From contig SPJV01000018.1 of NCBI GenBank assembly GCA_006844765.1, positions 1 through 37,146 on the forward strand: DNA of 37,146 bases, written 5' to 3'. Origin of the DNA: Alphaproteobacteria bacterium (GTDB lineage Bacteria; Pseudomonadota; Alphaproteobacteria; UBA8366; Aestuariispiraceae). This document shows, piece after piece, positions 8,516-16,685 of the stretch (position 1 is its first letter; every line of letters begins with the position of its first letter). The notes under the pieces are model-generated. The model searched no databases. It saw only the letters and a program-made list of their open reading frames with translations, and had not been told where the DNA came from. The translations under genes and the position numbers were made by a program.

Positions 8516-9460
8516 TCAGGAAAACAAAATCGAGGATAACCGCATCCGGCCGTCATTGACCAACGGATCTTTCGGACCCAGTGCCTCGAACAGTTTCAGT
8601 AATTGTAGGCGTGCGGCATCGTCATTCCAGCCCCGGTCGATCGAAACAATGTGCAAAAGGTTATCGATGGCCGCTTCATTCTGACCGATCCCCGCCTGTG
8701 CGTCGGCAAGATCAAGCCGTGCCTGGTGATCATTCGGGTTCTCGGCTACCTGTGCTTCAAGGGTGCCGAGCTTCTGCGCTGCCTCGTCAGCCTTTTCCGC
8801 AAATGACAAGGCAGCACGGGCAGATACGACATCCGCATCATTATCGGCGCTGTCCGGCAGGTTGCCCAGAATCTCACCCGCGGCTTCGACTTCGCCGAGT
8901 TTGATGTATGAGGTCGCAAGCTTCGCGGCAGCGGTCACATTCTCCGGCTCATGCTGAAGAACCTGGCCATAGATTGCGGCGGCCTGATCATAGCTCTCCG
9001 CATCGAAGGCGGCTGTTGCCTGTTCCATCGCGGCTTCAATGGGGGAGGGGCCGATTTCCTTGCCCGCCATTCGAGCCAGATTCTGGATGAATTCCTTGAT
9101 CTGGCTTTCCGGCAGCGCGCCCTGGAAGGCATCGACCGGGCGGCCTTGGAAGAAGGCGAACACCGCCGGGATGGATTGGACGCGCAGCTGACCGGCGATC
9201 CCCGGCGACTGGTCGATATCGACCTTCACCAGTTTCACCGCGCCGGCGGCTTCGGTGACGATCTTTTCAAGGATCGGGCCCAGCTGCTTGCAGGGGCCAC
9301 ACCAAGGGGCCCAGAAATCGACAATGACCGGAACAGTCATCGACGCTTCAAGAACCTCCTGTGCGAAGGTCTGGTCGGTTGCGTCTACAATCGCTGCTGC
9401 GCCGCCGGCACTACCGCCAGCCGGTCCAGCCGGCGCGCCTTGTCCGATGATCTGATCCAT
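8516..9460 (-). CDS. cnoX: Thioredoxin-TPR protein (CnoX/YbbN-like)
   Basis: A 314-residue fusion of a thioredoxin domain (about 25-130) and a C-terminal TPR-like helical region. Family members (CnoX, formerly YbbN) are chaperedoxins that hold unfolded or oxidised proteins and pass them to GroEL or DnaK. The active site is an intact WCGPC (Cys54, Cys57), so this copy should be redox active, unlike the E. coli protein with its altered SxxC site. The Gly/Ala-rich leader (residues 6-23) is typical of alphaproteobacterial members. It heads the leftward cluster with the Lon-domain, Trm112-like and DUF971 genes. Confidence 0.9.
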   Translation of the reverse strand: MDQIIGQGAPAGPAGGSAGGAAAIVDATDQTFAQEVLEASMTVPVIVDFWAPWCGPCKQLGPILEKIVTEAAGAVKLVKVDIDQSPGIAGQLRVQSIPAVFAFFQGRPVDAFQGALPESQIKEFIQNLARMAGKEIGPSPIEAAMEQATAAFDAESYDQAAAIYGQVLQHEPENVTAAAKLATSYIKLGEVEAAGEILGNLPDSADNDADVVSARAALSFAEKADEAAQKLGTLEAQVAENPNDHQARLDLADAQAGIGQNEAAIDNLLHIVSIDRGWNDDAARLQLLKLFEALGPKDPLVNDGRMRLSSILFS

Positions 9461-9649
9461 AACATCCTCTTCCCCGGCCCGCTGGGCCGCCTGCCAAAAA
9501 CCTGCGCACTATATCTACTCGCCCCGTCTTGCGTTTCAAGACAATCCGCGCGGAAGATTGATGGAAGATCGGCGGAAGATCCGCAAAGGGGGGTAGATAT
9601 CGCGTTATGGAAGATATTTAGGATGATAACGATCAGACCGTGTTGACAA

Positions 9650-9871
9650 TCAGAGCTTCGTAACCCGGTTCGCCACCATGCGATCATGCAGCTCGGTGAT
9701 CATCTGGCTGCCGGTCTTAACGAACAGGAAGGGCAGCAAAGCGTGCATCATACAGGCAAGGGCCGCCAACAACAGTTTTGCAGAAAAGCTGGAGGCAACA
9801 CCCAGATGCTCCCAATAGCTTTCGCCAACGGAGCGTGGGTGGTCGGTAAAGGCGGCGATTAAGCTGGACAT
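9650..9871 (-). CDS. DUF6356 family small membrane protein
   Basis: A 73-residue protein that fits the DUF6356 family. It has the FTDHPRSVGESYWEHLGVA N-terminal signature, one hydrophobic stretch (LLLAALACMMHALLPFLFV), and the C-terminal TELHDRMVANR. The family is common in Alphaproteobacteria and uncharacterised. It sits 189 bases upstream of the thioredoxin-TPR gene on the same strand, and the space between them shows nothing recognisable. The family match is from memory of the pattern and not from a search. Confidence 0.75.
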   Translation of the reverse strand: MSSLIAAFTDHPRSVGESYWEHLGVASSFSAKLLLAALACMMHALLPFLFVKTGSQMITELHDRMVANRVTKL

Positions 9872-9950
9872 TGGTCATCTCCAAGTTCGGGCAGCGGCTT
9901 CTTCTTTCGAACGGGACCGCGGTTGCAATTGATAGGATGATCATGCCTCA

Positions 9951-10043
9951 AAGAAGCGGTAGATATGTTCTAAAAATTCTCTATAATATCAAAAATGATG
10001 AAAGTACATTCTACATATATATGAAATATGGGTAATTTATACC
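9951..10043 (+). promoter_or_regulatory. AT-rich region with TATAAT upstream of Lrp-type gene
   Basis: A strongly AT-rich block precedes the Lrp-type regulator gene. A perfect -10 hexamer TATAAT lies at 9982-9987, 57 bases before the ATG. The matching -35 position has no good hexamer, as often happens when a regulator (possibly the Lrp-type protein itself) assists transcription. No clear Shine-Dalgarno precedes the ATG at 10044. Confidence 0.4.
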
Positions 10044-10517
10044 ATGGATAGGATCGATGTTAAAATCCTGGCCGCGCTCCAGGCCGATGCGACATTGTCG
10101 AATAATGATTTGGCGGACCAGGTCGGGTTGTCGCCAACGCCCTGTTGGCGGCGCGTCCGGCGGTTGGAGGATGCAGGCCTTATCGACCGGCGTGTTGCGC
10201 TTTTGAACCGGGATCGGCTTAACGTATCGACGACGGTTTTCGTTTCTGTCCGAACCGCACGGCACGACACGGATTGGCTGAAGCTCTTCCATGATGCTGT
10301 GGCCCATATGCCGGAGGTGGTGGAATTCTATCGGATGAGTGGCGATGTGGACTATATTCTGAAAGTCGTGGTGCCGGATATTGCAGCTTATGATGCCTTC
10401 TATAAGCGCCTGATCGCGCGGGTGCCGCTCAGTGATGTTTCTTCCAGCTTCGCGATGGAGGAAATTAAGATGACGACAGAGCTTCCTCTGGACTACATAG
10501 ATATTCGTCGGTCCTGA
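10044..10517 (+). CDS. Lrp/AsnC family transcriptional regulator
   Basis: A 157-residue regulator of feast/famine type. The N-terminal winged helix-turn-helix (about 1-60) has the family signature DRIDVKILAALQADATLSNNDLA followed by VGLSPTPCWRRVRRLEDAGLI. The C-terminal RAM/ligand-binding domain follows (VVEFYRMSGDVDYILKVVVPD). It ends 17 bases before the imidazolonepropionase gene on the same strand. Lrp-type proteins often sense amino acids, so control of histidine breakdown is plausible but inferred. Confidence 0.93.
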   Translation: MDRIDVKILAALQADATLSNNDLADQVGLSPTPCWRRVRRLEDAGLIDRRVALLNRDRLNVSTTVFVSVRTARHDTDWLKLFHDAVAHMPEVVEFYRMSGDVDYILKVVVPDIAAYDAFYKRLIARVPLSDVSSSFAMEEIKMTTELPLDYIDIRRS

Positions 10518-10534
10518 TCAGATGAGAAGAGATT

Positions 10535-11755
10535 ATGTGGGATTCCCTTTGGCTTAACGGCAAGATTGCAACCATGGAACCATCGCAGGTTCCCTATGGG
10601 GCGCTGGATGATGGCGCGATTGGAATTGAAGATGGGCAGATCGCCTGGGTCGGTGAACGTGCGCGGCTGCCGGATGAACCGAAGAAACTGGCGAAACAGA
10701 TCCGCGATGCCGGTGGCCGCTGGATCACACCGGGCTTGATCGATTGCCATACCCATCTGGTTCATGGCGGCAATCGTGCCCGGGAATTTGAGCTGCGACT
10801 TCAGGGCGCCAGCTATGAGGAAATCGCCAAGGCCGGCGGCGGCATTGTATCGACTGTGGCTGCGACACGGGATGCGGATGAAGAAATGCTTCTGGAGCTT
10901 TCCGGGCAGCGGCTTGATCTGTTGTTGGCGGAAGGTGTGACGACGGTTGAGATCAAATCCGGCTATGGCTTGGATGTTGAAAACGAGATGAAAATGCTCC
11001 GTGTGGCCCGTCTTTTGGGAAAGGGACGGGAAGTGACGGTGAAGACCACCTTCCTTGGCGCACATGCGCTGCCGCCGGAATTCGCGGGCCGGTCGTCGGA
11101 TTATATCGATCAGGTCTGCGCTGAGCAGCTGCCGGCGGTTACAGGCGAGGGGCTGGCCGATGCGGTGGATGCATTTTGTGAGGACATTGCCTTTTCCCCG
11201 GACGAAACACGTCGTGTTTTTGAGGCGGCCCGTACCCATCGCCTGCCGGTGAAACTGCATGCGGAACAGCTTTCAAACCAGGGCGGTGCTGCCTTGGCGG
11301 CGGAATTCGGCGCGCTCTCCGCGGATCATTTGGAGCATCTGGATGCGGCAGGAATAGAAGCCATGAAGGAAGCGGGCACGGTTGCGGTTCTGCTGCCGGG
11401 CGCCTTTTACTTCCTGCGGGAGACCAAACTGCCGCCGATTGAGGCGTTGCGTGAGGCCAAGGTGCCGATCGCCATCGCCTCAGACAGCAATCCGGGGTCC
11501 TCGCCGGCCTTGTCGTTGCTGTTGATGTTGAACATGGCCTGCACCCTGTTCCGCATGACGCCGGAAGAAGCCCTGGCAGGGGTCACGCGGGAAGGGGCCA
11601 AGGCTCTGGGGCTGGGGACCGAGACGGGGACGCTCCGGGTTGGGAAATGGGCAGATTTCGTTCTGTGGGACATCGAAGACCCGGCCGAGCTTGCCTATCG
11701 CCTGGGGGGTAATCCCTGCGCCGGTGTCGTGCGTGGCGGCACGGTGGTGCGCTAG
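10535..11755 (+). CDS. hutI: Imidazolonepropionase
   Basis: Third enzyme of histidine degradation: hydrolyses 4-imidazolone-5-propionate to N-formimino-L-glutamate in the cytosol. The 406-residue length is typical. It belongs to the amidohydrolase superfamily: metal-binding HTH in CHTHLVHGG (His72, His74), substrate loop KAGGGIVSTV, VEIKSGYGLD, KLHAEQLSN with the third His, SADHLEHLD with the fourth, and the catalytic Asp in IASDSNPGSSP. The other hut genes (hutH, hutU, hutG/F) are not in the window, so the gene is separated from its pathway partners. It is probably co-transcribed with the Lrp-type gene. Confidence 0.96.
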   Translation: MWDSLWLNGKIATMEPSQVPYGALDDGAIGIEDGQIAWVGERARLPDEPKKLAKQIRDAGGRWITPGLIDCHTHLVHGGNRAREFELRLQGASYEEIAKAGGGIVSTVAATRDADEEMLLELSGQRLDLLLAEGVTTVEIKSGYGLDVENEMKMLRVARLLGKGREVTVKTTFLGAHALPPEFAGRSSDYIDQVCAEQLPAVTGEGLADAVDAFCEDIAFSPDETRRVFEAARTHRLPVKLHAEQLSNQGGAALAAEFGALSADHLEHLDAAGIEAMKEAGTVAVLLPGAFYFLRETKLPPIEALREAKVPIAIASDSNPGSSPALSLLLMLNMACTLFRMTPEEALAGVTREGAKALGLGTETGTLRVGKWADFVLWDIEDPAELAYRLGGNPCAGVVRGGTVVR

Positions 11756-11762
11756 GCCGGCC

Positions 11763-12542
11763 ATGCCCTGCTGCCGACGATCACATGTTTTTGCATGGGT
11801 GCTTTTAGGGCTCATTGCGGCTGTGATCCCGAAAGTCAGTATTGCCGGCAGCCAGGAACCGGGTCCCCCCGGCAGTGTCTACCAAGATTGCGCGCTTTGT
11901 CCGGAGATGGTTTGGCTTCCCGCAGGGACCTTCGTCATGGGTCGTAACGGGGGCAAGGCTGCAGAAGCACCGGCTCAATTGATGCGGATCAAAAGACCCA
12001 TCGCTGTCGCGCGGACGGAAACCACCTTCGATCAATACAAGGCCTGCCACGATGATGGTGCCTGCCGCAGCATGCCTTGGGATCGGGACTGGGGGCGCGG
12101 CGACCGGCCGGTGATCTATGTGACTTTTGAGATGGCGAGTGATTATGCCGCCTGGCTGAGCTTGAAGACCGGGCGTGTTTACCGTCTGCCCACGGAAGCG
12201 GAATGGGAATATGCGGCCTGGGGTGGCGATGCGACCTGGCGGACCGGGTTGGACGTCGCCAACTGCAATGGATGTGTCGGGGACTGGGATCACAAGACAT
12301 TTCCCGTCGGAACCTTCGATGCGAATGGCTTCGGTCTCCACGACATGCAGGGAAATGTCATGGAATGGACCAGCGATTGCTGGACCGAAAGCCATGCGCC
12401 AAGTGCCCCTGATTGCAGCAAGCGTACCAGGAAGGGAGGCTCCTGGTACTTCGACCGCTATGTCTCCACCCCCACCTATCGCTTCGGCGGACGATTGACC
12501 CATACCGGCTACGACATCGGGTTCCGCGTCGTCGCCGAGTAA
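11763..12542 (+). CDS. Secreted SUMF1/FGE-fold protein, non-catalytic site
   Basis: A 259-residue protein with a likely signal peptide (first ~28 residues: a short positive start, hydrophobic VFAWVLLGLIAAVIP, then SIAG) and a SUMF1 (formylglycine-generating enzyme-type) domain. Domain hallmarks are MVWLPAGTFVMG, YRLPTEAEWEYAA, DMQGNVMEWTSDCW, RKGGSWYF and a terminal GFRVV. In true FGEs the segment after GGS carries two copper-binding Cys; here that segment reads YFDRYVSTPTYRFGGR with none, so sulfatase activation is unlikely. Other SUMF1 proteins act as binding or scaffold modules. ATG at 11763 is chosen because it gives the signal peptide; a longer frame overlaps hutI. It lies 7 bases after hutI and is probably in the same transcript. 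Confidence 0.82.
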   Translation: MPCCRRSHVFAWVLLGLIAAVIPKVSIAGSQEPGPPGSVYQDCALCPEMVWLPAGTFVMGRNGGKAAEAPAQLMRIKRPIAVARTETTFDQYKACHDDGACRSMPWDRDWGRGDRPVIYVTFEMASDYAAWLSLKTGRVYRLPTEAEWEYAAWGGDATWRTGLDVANCNGCVGDWDHKTFPVGTFDANGFGLHDMQGNVMEWTSDCWTESHAPSAPDCSKRTRKGGSWYFDRYVSTPTYRFGGRLTHTGYDIGFRVVAE

Positions 12543-12580
12543 GTGGTCAATCGAGGATTTGCCCCGCTATTGCGCCGCCT

Positions 12581-14005
12581 TTACTGCGCCGGAGTTGCGG
12601 ACCGGTCGCCTTCCCGGACCGCGACGCCAAGATCGCGGGCGGCGCGGGCTGTCAGCAGCTCGATAAGATCTGTCGCGTTGCTGCTGCCTTCGCCGCCATT
12701 GCCGCCCATCACGACCACTTCAGGTACCAGCTGTTTGTTGGTCAGCGCACTGGCATATTCCGAGGCAACGGCGACATAGGCATCCAGGCGGGCCTGCAAG
12801 GCGTCATCCGCTTCGATGATCAGGCGACGAGCCTCCGCTTCGGCATCGGCGAGGGTTTTGATCTTCTCTGCCTCCAGTCGCGCGGTTTCCAGTTCGACCG
12901 CGGCGCGTTCCTTATCGACTTCAGCCTGACGTTTCAGCGTGGTCGATTCCGTCACCCGTTGCCGTTGGATTTGTTCCGCCTTTTTTGCCTCGGTTTCGGC
13001 GGCAAGCGTGATTTCGATCTGACGCTTTTCCAGTTCAACGCGCTTCTCTGCCTTTTCGGTCTCACCCTGGGCCAAGATGCGCAGGCGGCGCTCTTCTTCC
13101 TGTCGGGTCTTTTGCCGTTCAATAGCAACCTGGGCGGCGGCTTCTCGCTGCTCCGTCAGCTTGTCCTTGAAGACCGGGTCCGGATCGACATTCGAAACAT
13201 TGGCCTGCGACAGGCGAATCCCGAATTGTGACAAGGCCCGGTCATTCTTGCGGACAAATTCTCCGGTGTTTCGGTCGATGCGCGGGGTGACCTGCAGCTG
13301 GACCGTGCGGCCTTCCTCAATCGTTCGATCGTCGTCATCGGTGATGGTAGTCGTATTGGCGCGCGGCGTCAGGTCTGCCACATCCAGCAGATAGATACCG
13401 AATTCGATCTGGTCGAGCACGGCATTCTCAAAATCACCACCGCGACCGCCGACATATTCCTGTGCCGAGAACATCCGCGCGGCATTGCGCATGGATTCCT
13501 GCATGGTCGGCATCAAAGTTGCGTTGATCAAATTCGCTTGCGAGCGATAGGCGACCGCCATGGGCAGGAATTGTTCTTCACTGCTGGGCAGCTCAAACCG
13601 CGCGGTCATTTCGACAGTCGCGGTCACGCTGTCATAAAAACGAACCTCCTGCGGATGCATGGCACCGGAAAACTTGCCGTCATCCCCATCATCGGTGAAG
13701 GCGACGGTCAGGAACTTCTTGAAGGGAATGGCTTCCCCAAACCAGCGCGGCTTGAAACCCGGTGTCAGCACGGCCTTTTGCGTGCCCCAGGGATATTGGA
13801 CCAGATAGGATATGCCCGGTGCGGCATAAAAGAAGGTGAACTGGACCGAGAATAAGAGAATCCCGGAAATGGCAGGAATGGAGACGGTGCGCCATGACAG
13901 TCCGGCCTTCTCCTTCAACGGTGGAATGAACATAACAATAATAACGGCAATAAAGGATAGTAGAAGAAGAGCGGCGCCCAACCACGAGATAATATTCAAC
14001 AGCAT
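12581..14005 (-). CDS. SPFH/band-7 domain membrane protein
   Basis: A 474-residue protein with two N-terminal membrane segments (about 5-29 and 41-62), an SPFH/prohibitin-type domain (about 65-270), and a long Glu/Lys/Arg/Ala-rich coiled coil (about 275-400, many EAEKAEK-type heptads). It ends in a short Gly/Asn-containing tail. This layout resembles flotillin/stomatin-like proteins, which form large membrane-associated oligomers that organise membrane domains or proteases. The N-terminal 60 residues with two helices are longer than in plain stomatins. A strong AGGAGG (14015-14020) sits 9 bases before ATG. It is divergent from the stressosome operon; whether the two are functionally linked is unknown. 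Confidence 0.88.
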   Translation of the reverse strand: MLLNIISWLGAALLLLSFIAVIIVMFIPPLKEKAGLSWRTVSIPAISGILLFSVQFTFFYAAPGISYLVQYPWGTQKAVLTPGFKPRWFGEAIPFKKFLTVAFTDDGDDGKFSGAMHPQEVRFYDSVTATVEMTARFELPSSEEQFLPMAVAYRSQANLINATLMPTMQESMRNAARMFSAQEYVGGRGGDFENAVLDQIEFGIYLLDVADLTPRANTTTITDDDDRTIEEGRTVQLQVTPRIDRNTGEFVRKNDRALSQFGIRLSQANVSNVDPDPVFKDKLTEQREAAAQVAIERQKTRQEEERRLRILAQGETEKAEKRVELEKRQIEITLAAETEAKKAEQIQRQRVTESTTLKRQAEVDKERAAVELETARLEAEKIKTLADAEAEARRLIIEADDALQARLDAYVAVASEYASALTNKQLVPEVVVMGGNGGEGSSNATDLIELLTARAARDLGVAVREGDRSATPAQ

Positions 14006-14340
14006 CAGTATGTTCCTCCTTCAGTGCCTCACCTTCTATAGAACTTAAAGATAGGTATAGATAAAGATCATTTCAATTAGAAGTCTCGCTTGGGACTGGA
14101 TCGGCTCAGGCGCTCCAACGTCCTGACCGCGTTAGGCGTTTGGTTAACGATTGGTTAACGGTCTGCCGTTAAGATTTCAGACTGACGGTCGTGTAACTTG
14201 AGGTTTTGAAGTTCCAATTGGCGACATAATCGATTGGGTGAGGGGTCGACGCTGCCGGCGGTCGACTTAACTGGAGGGTTATCGACTATTGAAGCGCGAT
14301 CTGTGGGTCGGGCTCTGACATTTGCATGGAAAGGGCAGCT
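14006..14340. other. Divergent control region, SPFH gene / stressosome operon
   Basis: 335 bases shared by two divergent transcription units. It holds a probable minus-strand promoter (listed separately), two direct copies of TTGGTTAACG (14140-14149 and 14151-14160) spaced 11 bases apart (one helical turn), and two GTCGAC boxes near 14247-14268 flanking a short GC-rich spacer. No convincing plus-strand promoter was seen; the repeats are candidate operator half-sites. Confidence 0.45.
14048..14076 (-). promoter_or_regulatory. Probable sigma-70-type promoter of SPFH gene
   Basis: Read on the minus strand: TTGAAA (14071-14076), a 17-base spacer, then TATCTT (14048-14053), 43 bases before the start codon. 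The -35 is good and the -10 acceptable, and spacing is ideal. It is a by-eye assignment. Confidence 0.45.
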
Positions 14341-15258
14341 ATGACCGATGTGATCGTTTCATCAACAGGAACCAGATCGACAACGAAAGACGCGGCAACG
14401 CTCTTAAAACAATTCCGGATCACGGATGCGGATTTGGACCTTGTCCGTCAATTCGGTGACAAAATTCGCCCGAAAATAGATGCCTTCGTCGATCAATTCT
14501 ACGTTTGGCTGGCAGAACAACCGTTCAAGTACGAATTCTTCATGGATGATGCCCATGTTCAGGAAGTTCGCACCCAGCAAACCAAGTATTGGCATGATTT
14601 CTTCGATGCAAAGATTGATGATGACTTTGTCGAGACCCGGCGACATATCGGTCGCGTCCATGCGAAGATCGAGCTGCCGCTTGATATCTATATGGCGGCA
14701 ATGAATAACTGCCTGGAGAACTGCGTCGATGTTCTTATGGCCGACGAGGAGCCGGGAAACGAAAGGCAGAGAACCTTATTGGCGATCGCCAAGCTCATGC
14801 ATTTCGATGAGATGATCACGGCGGATACCTATTCCCAGGTCACCAACGAAGTGATGCTTGAACAAAGCAAATCGATGATCGAGATGTCGACGCCGGTTAC
14901 CGCCATTTGGGACGATATCCTGATGCTTCCACTGGTTGGAATCATCGATTCTAAGCGCGCGTTGGATATCACGGCGCGCGTGTTGGAAGAAATCGGACGG
15001 ACACAATCAAGCTGCTTCATCTTGGATATCAGCGGCGTTGCGATCATCGATACGGCGGTTGCAAACTACCTCATCAAGATCACCAAGGCCTGCCGCTTGA
15101 TGGGATGTGAGCCCTTGATTTCAGGTCTTTCGCCGGCAATTGCGCAGACCATCGTCAATCTCGGGATTGATGTCGGCACAATCCAGACGACCGGCAATCT
15201 GCGGGAAGCCCTGAAACACGCCTTTGATCATGTGGGTATGACGGTCACGGAGAAGTAG
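14341..15258 (+). CDS. rsbR: Protoglobin-STAS sensor (RsbR-type stressosome protein)
   Basis: A 305-residue RsbR-type protein. The N-terminal globin-sensor domain (about 15-170) has the FVDQFYVWLAEQP helix and the proximal-histidine segment HIGRVHAKIELP, with His107 as likely heme ligand, so it probably senses oxygen, NO or redox state. The C-terminal STAS domain (about 185-300) keeps both Thr that correspond to the RsbT phosphorylation sites of Bacillus RsbR: Thr238 in DISGVAIIDT and Thr270 in IAQTIVNLGI. In stressosomes RsbR and RsbS co-assemble and hold RsbT until the signal arrives. ATG at 14341 is preferred (GGAAAGGG just upstream); ATG at 14326 is an alternative. First gene of a five-gene operon; rsbS follows after 7 bases. 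Confidence 0.9.
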   Translation: MTDVIVSSTGTRSTTKDAATLLKQFRITDADLDLVRQFGDKIRPKIDAFVDQFYVWLAEQPFKYEFFMDDAHVQEVRTQQTKYWHDFFDAKIDDDFVETRRHIGRVHAKIELPLDIYMAAMNNCLENCVDVLMADEEPGNERQRTLLAIAKLMHFDEMITADTYSQVTNEVMLEQSKSMIEMSTPVTAIWDDILMLPLVGIIDSKRALDITARVLEEIGRTQSSCFILDISGVAIIDTAVANYLIKITKACRLMGCEPLISGLSPAIAQTIVNLGIDVGTIQTTGNLREALKHAFDHVGMTVTEK

Positions 15259-15265
15259 GCGCTGG

Positions 15266-15682
15266 ATGACGGTCAGGGAATCCGGTGTGATGCAGGATCC
15301 AAAATCAAACAACCCGTCGGACGGGACGGAAACTGCCTTTAATATAATTGACGGCAGGTTGATCGTGACCTTGCATCCGAAGGACGACGATTTCTATTTC
15401 GATAGCCTCTGCGATGATGTTTCATTCGCGCTGGGTAAAAGTGGTTGCGGTGTGCTCATCATGGATGCAACGCATTTGGAGCTGATAGACGACTGGGATT
15501 TTCAGCGACTACGCCGGGTGATTGATGTCGCTGCACTTATGGGAACAAAGACGATTATTGCCGGCGTTCGACCAGGTGTTGCCGCAAGTATTGTCGAGCT
15601 GGGCTGCGACATCGGTGGCTTTTCCACGGCATTAAATCTGAAATCCGCCCTCCGCTTCGCCGATACTGAAATAGGGCCATAG
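15266..15682 (+). CDS. rsbS: STAS-domain scaffold protein (RsbS-type)
   Basis: A 138-residue single STAS domain that matches RsbS in position and size: about 25 extra N-terminal residues, then FNIIDGRLIVTLH, the GVLIMDATHLELID strand, and IIAGVRPGVAASIVELG. In Bacillus RsbS a Ser after the ID motif is phosphorylated by RsbT to release the kinase. Here the aligned position is Asp76 (LELIDDWDF), where the neighbouring RsbR has Thr (AIIDTAV). A constitutive negative charge would mimic the phosphorylated state or abolish switching. Ser108 stands at the second RsbR-type site. The start at 15266 is uncertain; ATG at 15290 would shorten the variable N-terminus by 8 residues. The rsbT start follows the TAG stop by 1 base. 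Confidence 0.87.
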   Translation: MTVRESGVMQDPKSNNPSDGTETAFNIIDGRLIVTLHPKDDDFYFDSLCDDVSFALGKSGCGVLIMDATHLELIDDWDFQRLRRVIDVAALMGTKTIIAGVRPGVAASIVELGCDIGGFSTALNLKSALRFADTEIGP

Positions 15683-15683
15683 A

Positions 15684-16088
15684 ATGCCCATCACGAGAAA
15701 GCGCCAGATCATAAAGTCGGAAACCGATATCATCGTTGCGTTGTCGAAGCTGCGGACCATGTTGGAAGGGGTCGGATTTGGGGAACTCCAGATATCAAGT
15801 TCTGTCACAGCTGCCTCTGAATTGCTGCGGAATATCGAGAAATATGCAGGCTCCGGCTGGGTGCAGTTTGATGTGATGACGGATTCAAGGGGCCCCTATC
15901 TGGAGTTTACGGCAACCGATCATGGCCCGGGTATCGCCGATCCGGAACAGGCGATGGCGGATCACTTCAGTTCTTCCGGCACACTTGGGTTGGGACTGCC
16001 CGGCGTAAAGCGGATGGTGGATGACTTTACCTTAAGCTCTGACATTGGTGTTGGCACAACAGCGTCATTCAAACTGTGGAAGGGCTGA
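15684..16088 (+). CDS. rsbT: RsbT-type serine/threonine kinase (GHKL)
   Basis: A 134-residue HATPase_c protein of the RsbT type: a switch kinase that phosphorylates STAS partners RsbS/RsbR and, when freed, binds and activates an RsbU-like phosphatase. All ATP-site boxes are present: N box ASELLRNIEKYAG (Glu46, Asn50), G1 box DHGPGI (79-84) and G2 box GTLGLGLPGVKRMVDDF. AGGGCC lies about 6 bases before the ATG. Its stop overlaps the next start in a TGATG arrangement, so translation of kinase and phosphatase is coupled. Confidence 0.93.
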   Translation: MPITRKRQIIKSETDIIVALSKLRTMLEGVGFGELQISSSVTAASELLRNIEKYAGSGWVQFDVMTDSRGPYLEFTATDHGPGIADPEQAMADHFSSSGTLGLGLPGVKRMVDDFTLSSDIGVGTTASFKLWKG

Positions 16089-16684
16089 TGGCTGATCATA
16101 ACCGAGAGAGGCTCAGCATTTCACACTTCGGGCGCGCCTTCCGGGGTGAGCATTATAGTGGCGATATGGTCTACCTTGATGATAGCGGCGATAGCGTGAC
16201 CTTTGCGATTGTCGATGCCGCTGGTCACGGCAGGCCGGCCTTCGAAATCGGATATCGGATCAAGACGCTCCTGAAGGCTAATAGGGACACAGAGCTTTCG
16301 GCCCTGGTGGCGGCGATTCATGACCTGTTGCAGGGTGGGGCGGGCGCTGTCGCGTTGGTCGGCCACTTGAACAAAGTGACCCTTGATCTGTCCTATATCC
16401 AGATCGGCGACACACACGGCAAGATCTTTGGCCGGGACCCCCGCAGCCTGGCGCGGCAGGACGGCATGTTCGGGCATTCAATTCCTACACCGAAACTGCA
16501 CCACGACACCTTATCCAGTGGCGATATCATGGTGCTTTGCACCGATGGCATTAGTGTCCGTTTCGAGTTGGCGGAGATTTCCGGATATCGCGCCCTTCCG
16601 GCGGATCGCTTGGCGCAGAGCGTTGTGGCGCAGTTTGGGAAGCATCACGATGATGCGACCTGTGTGGTCTGGAGGTGCCATTAG
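16088..16684 (+). CDS. rsbX: Small PP2C/SpoIIE-type phosphatase (RsbX-like)
   Basis: A 198-residue stand-alone PP2C-type phosphatase. In stressosome systems RsbX removes phosphate from RsbS and RsbR and resets the complex. Metal-site motifs visible are SGD (Asp26), VDAAGHG (Asp43), CTDGIS (Asp153) and HHDDAT (Asp188/Asp189). The sequence lacks any sensor domain and matches RsbX in length. The ATG at 16088 shares bases with the rsbT stop codon, and the stop at 16684 is 1 base before the next start. The symbol is by analogy; the substrate is inferred from context. Confidence 0.87.
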   Translation: MADHNRERLSISHFGRAFRGEHYSGDMVYLDDSGDSVTFAIVDAAGHGRPAFEIGYRIKTLLKANRDTELSALVAAIHDLLQGGAGAVALVGHLNKVTLDLSYIQIGDTHGKIFGRDPRSLARQDGMFGHSIPTPKLHHDTLSSGDIMVLCTDGISVRFELAEISGYRALPADRLAQSVVAQFGKHHDDATCVVWRCH

Positions 16685-16685
16685 C

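Noticed and set aside
12413..13231. Plus-strand frame overlapping the SUMF1-fold and SPFH genes
   Set aside because: Starts inside one gene and runs antisense through the coiled-coil of the other; composition is that of a shadow frame.
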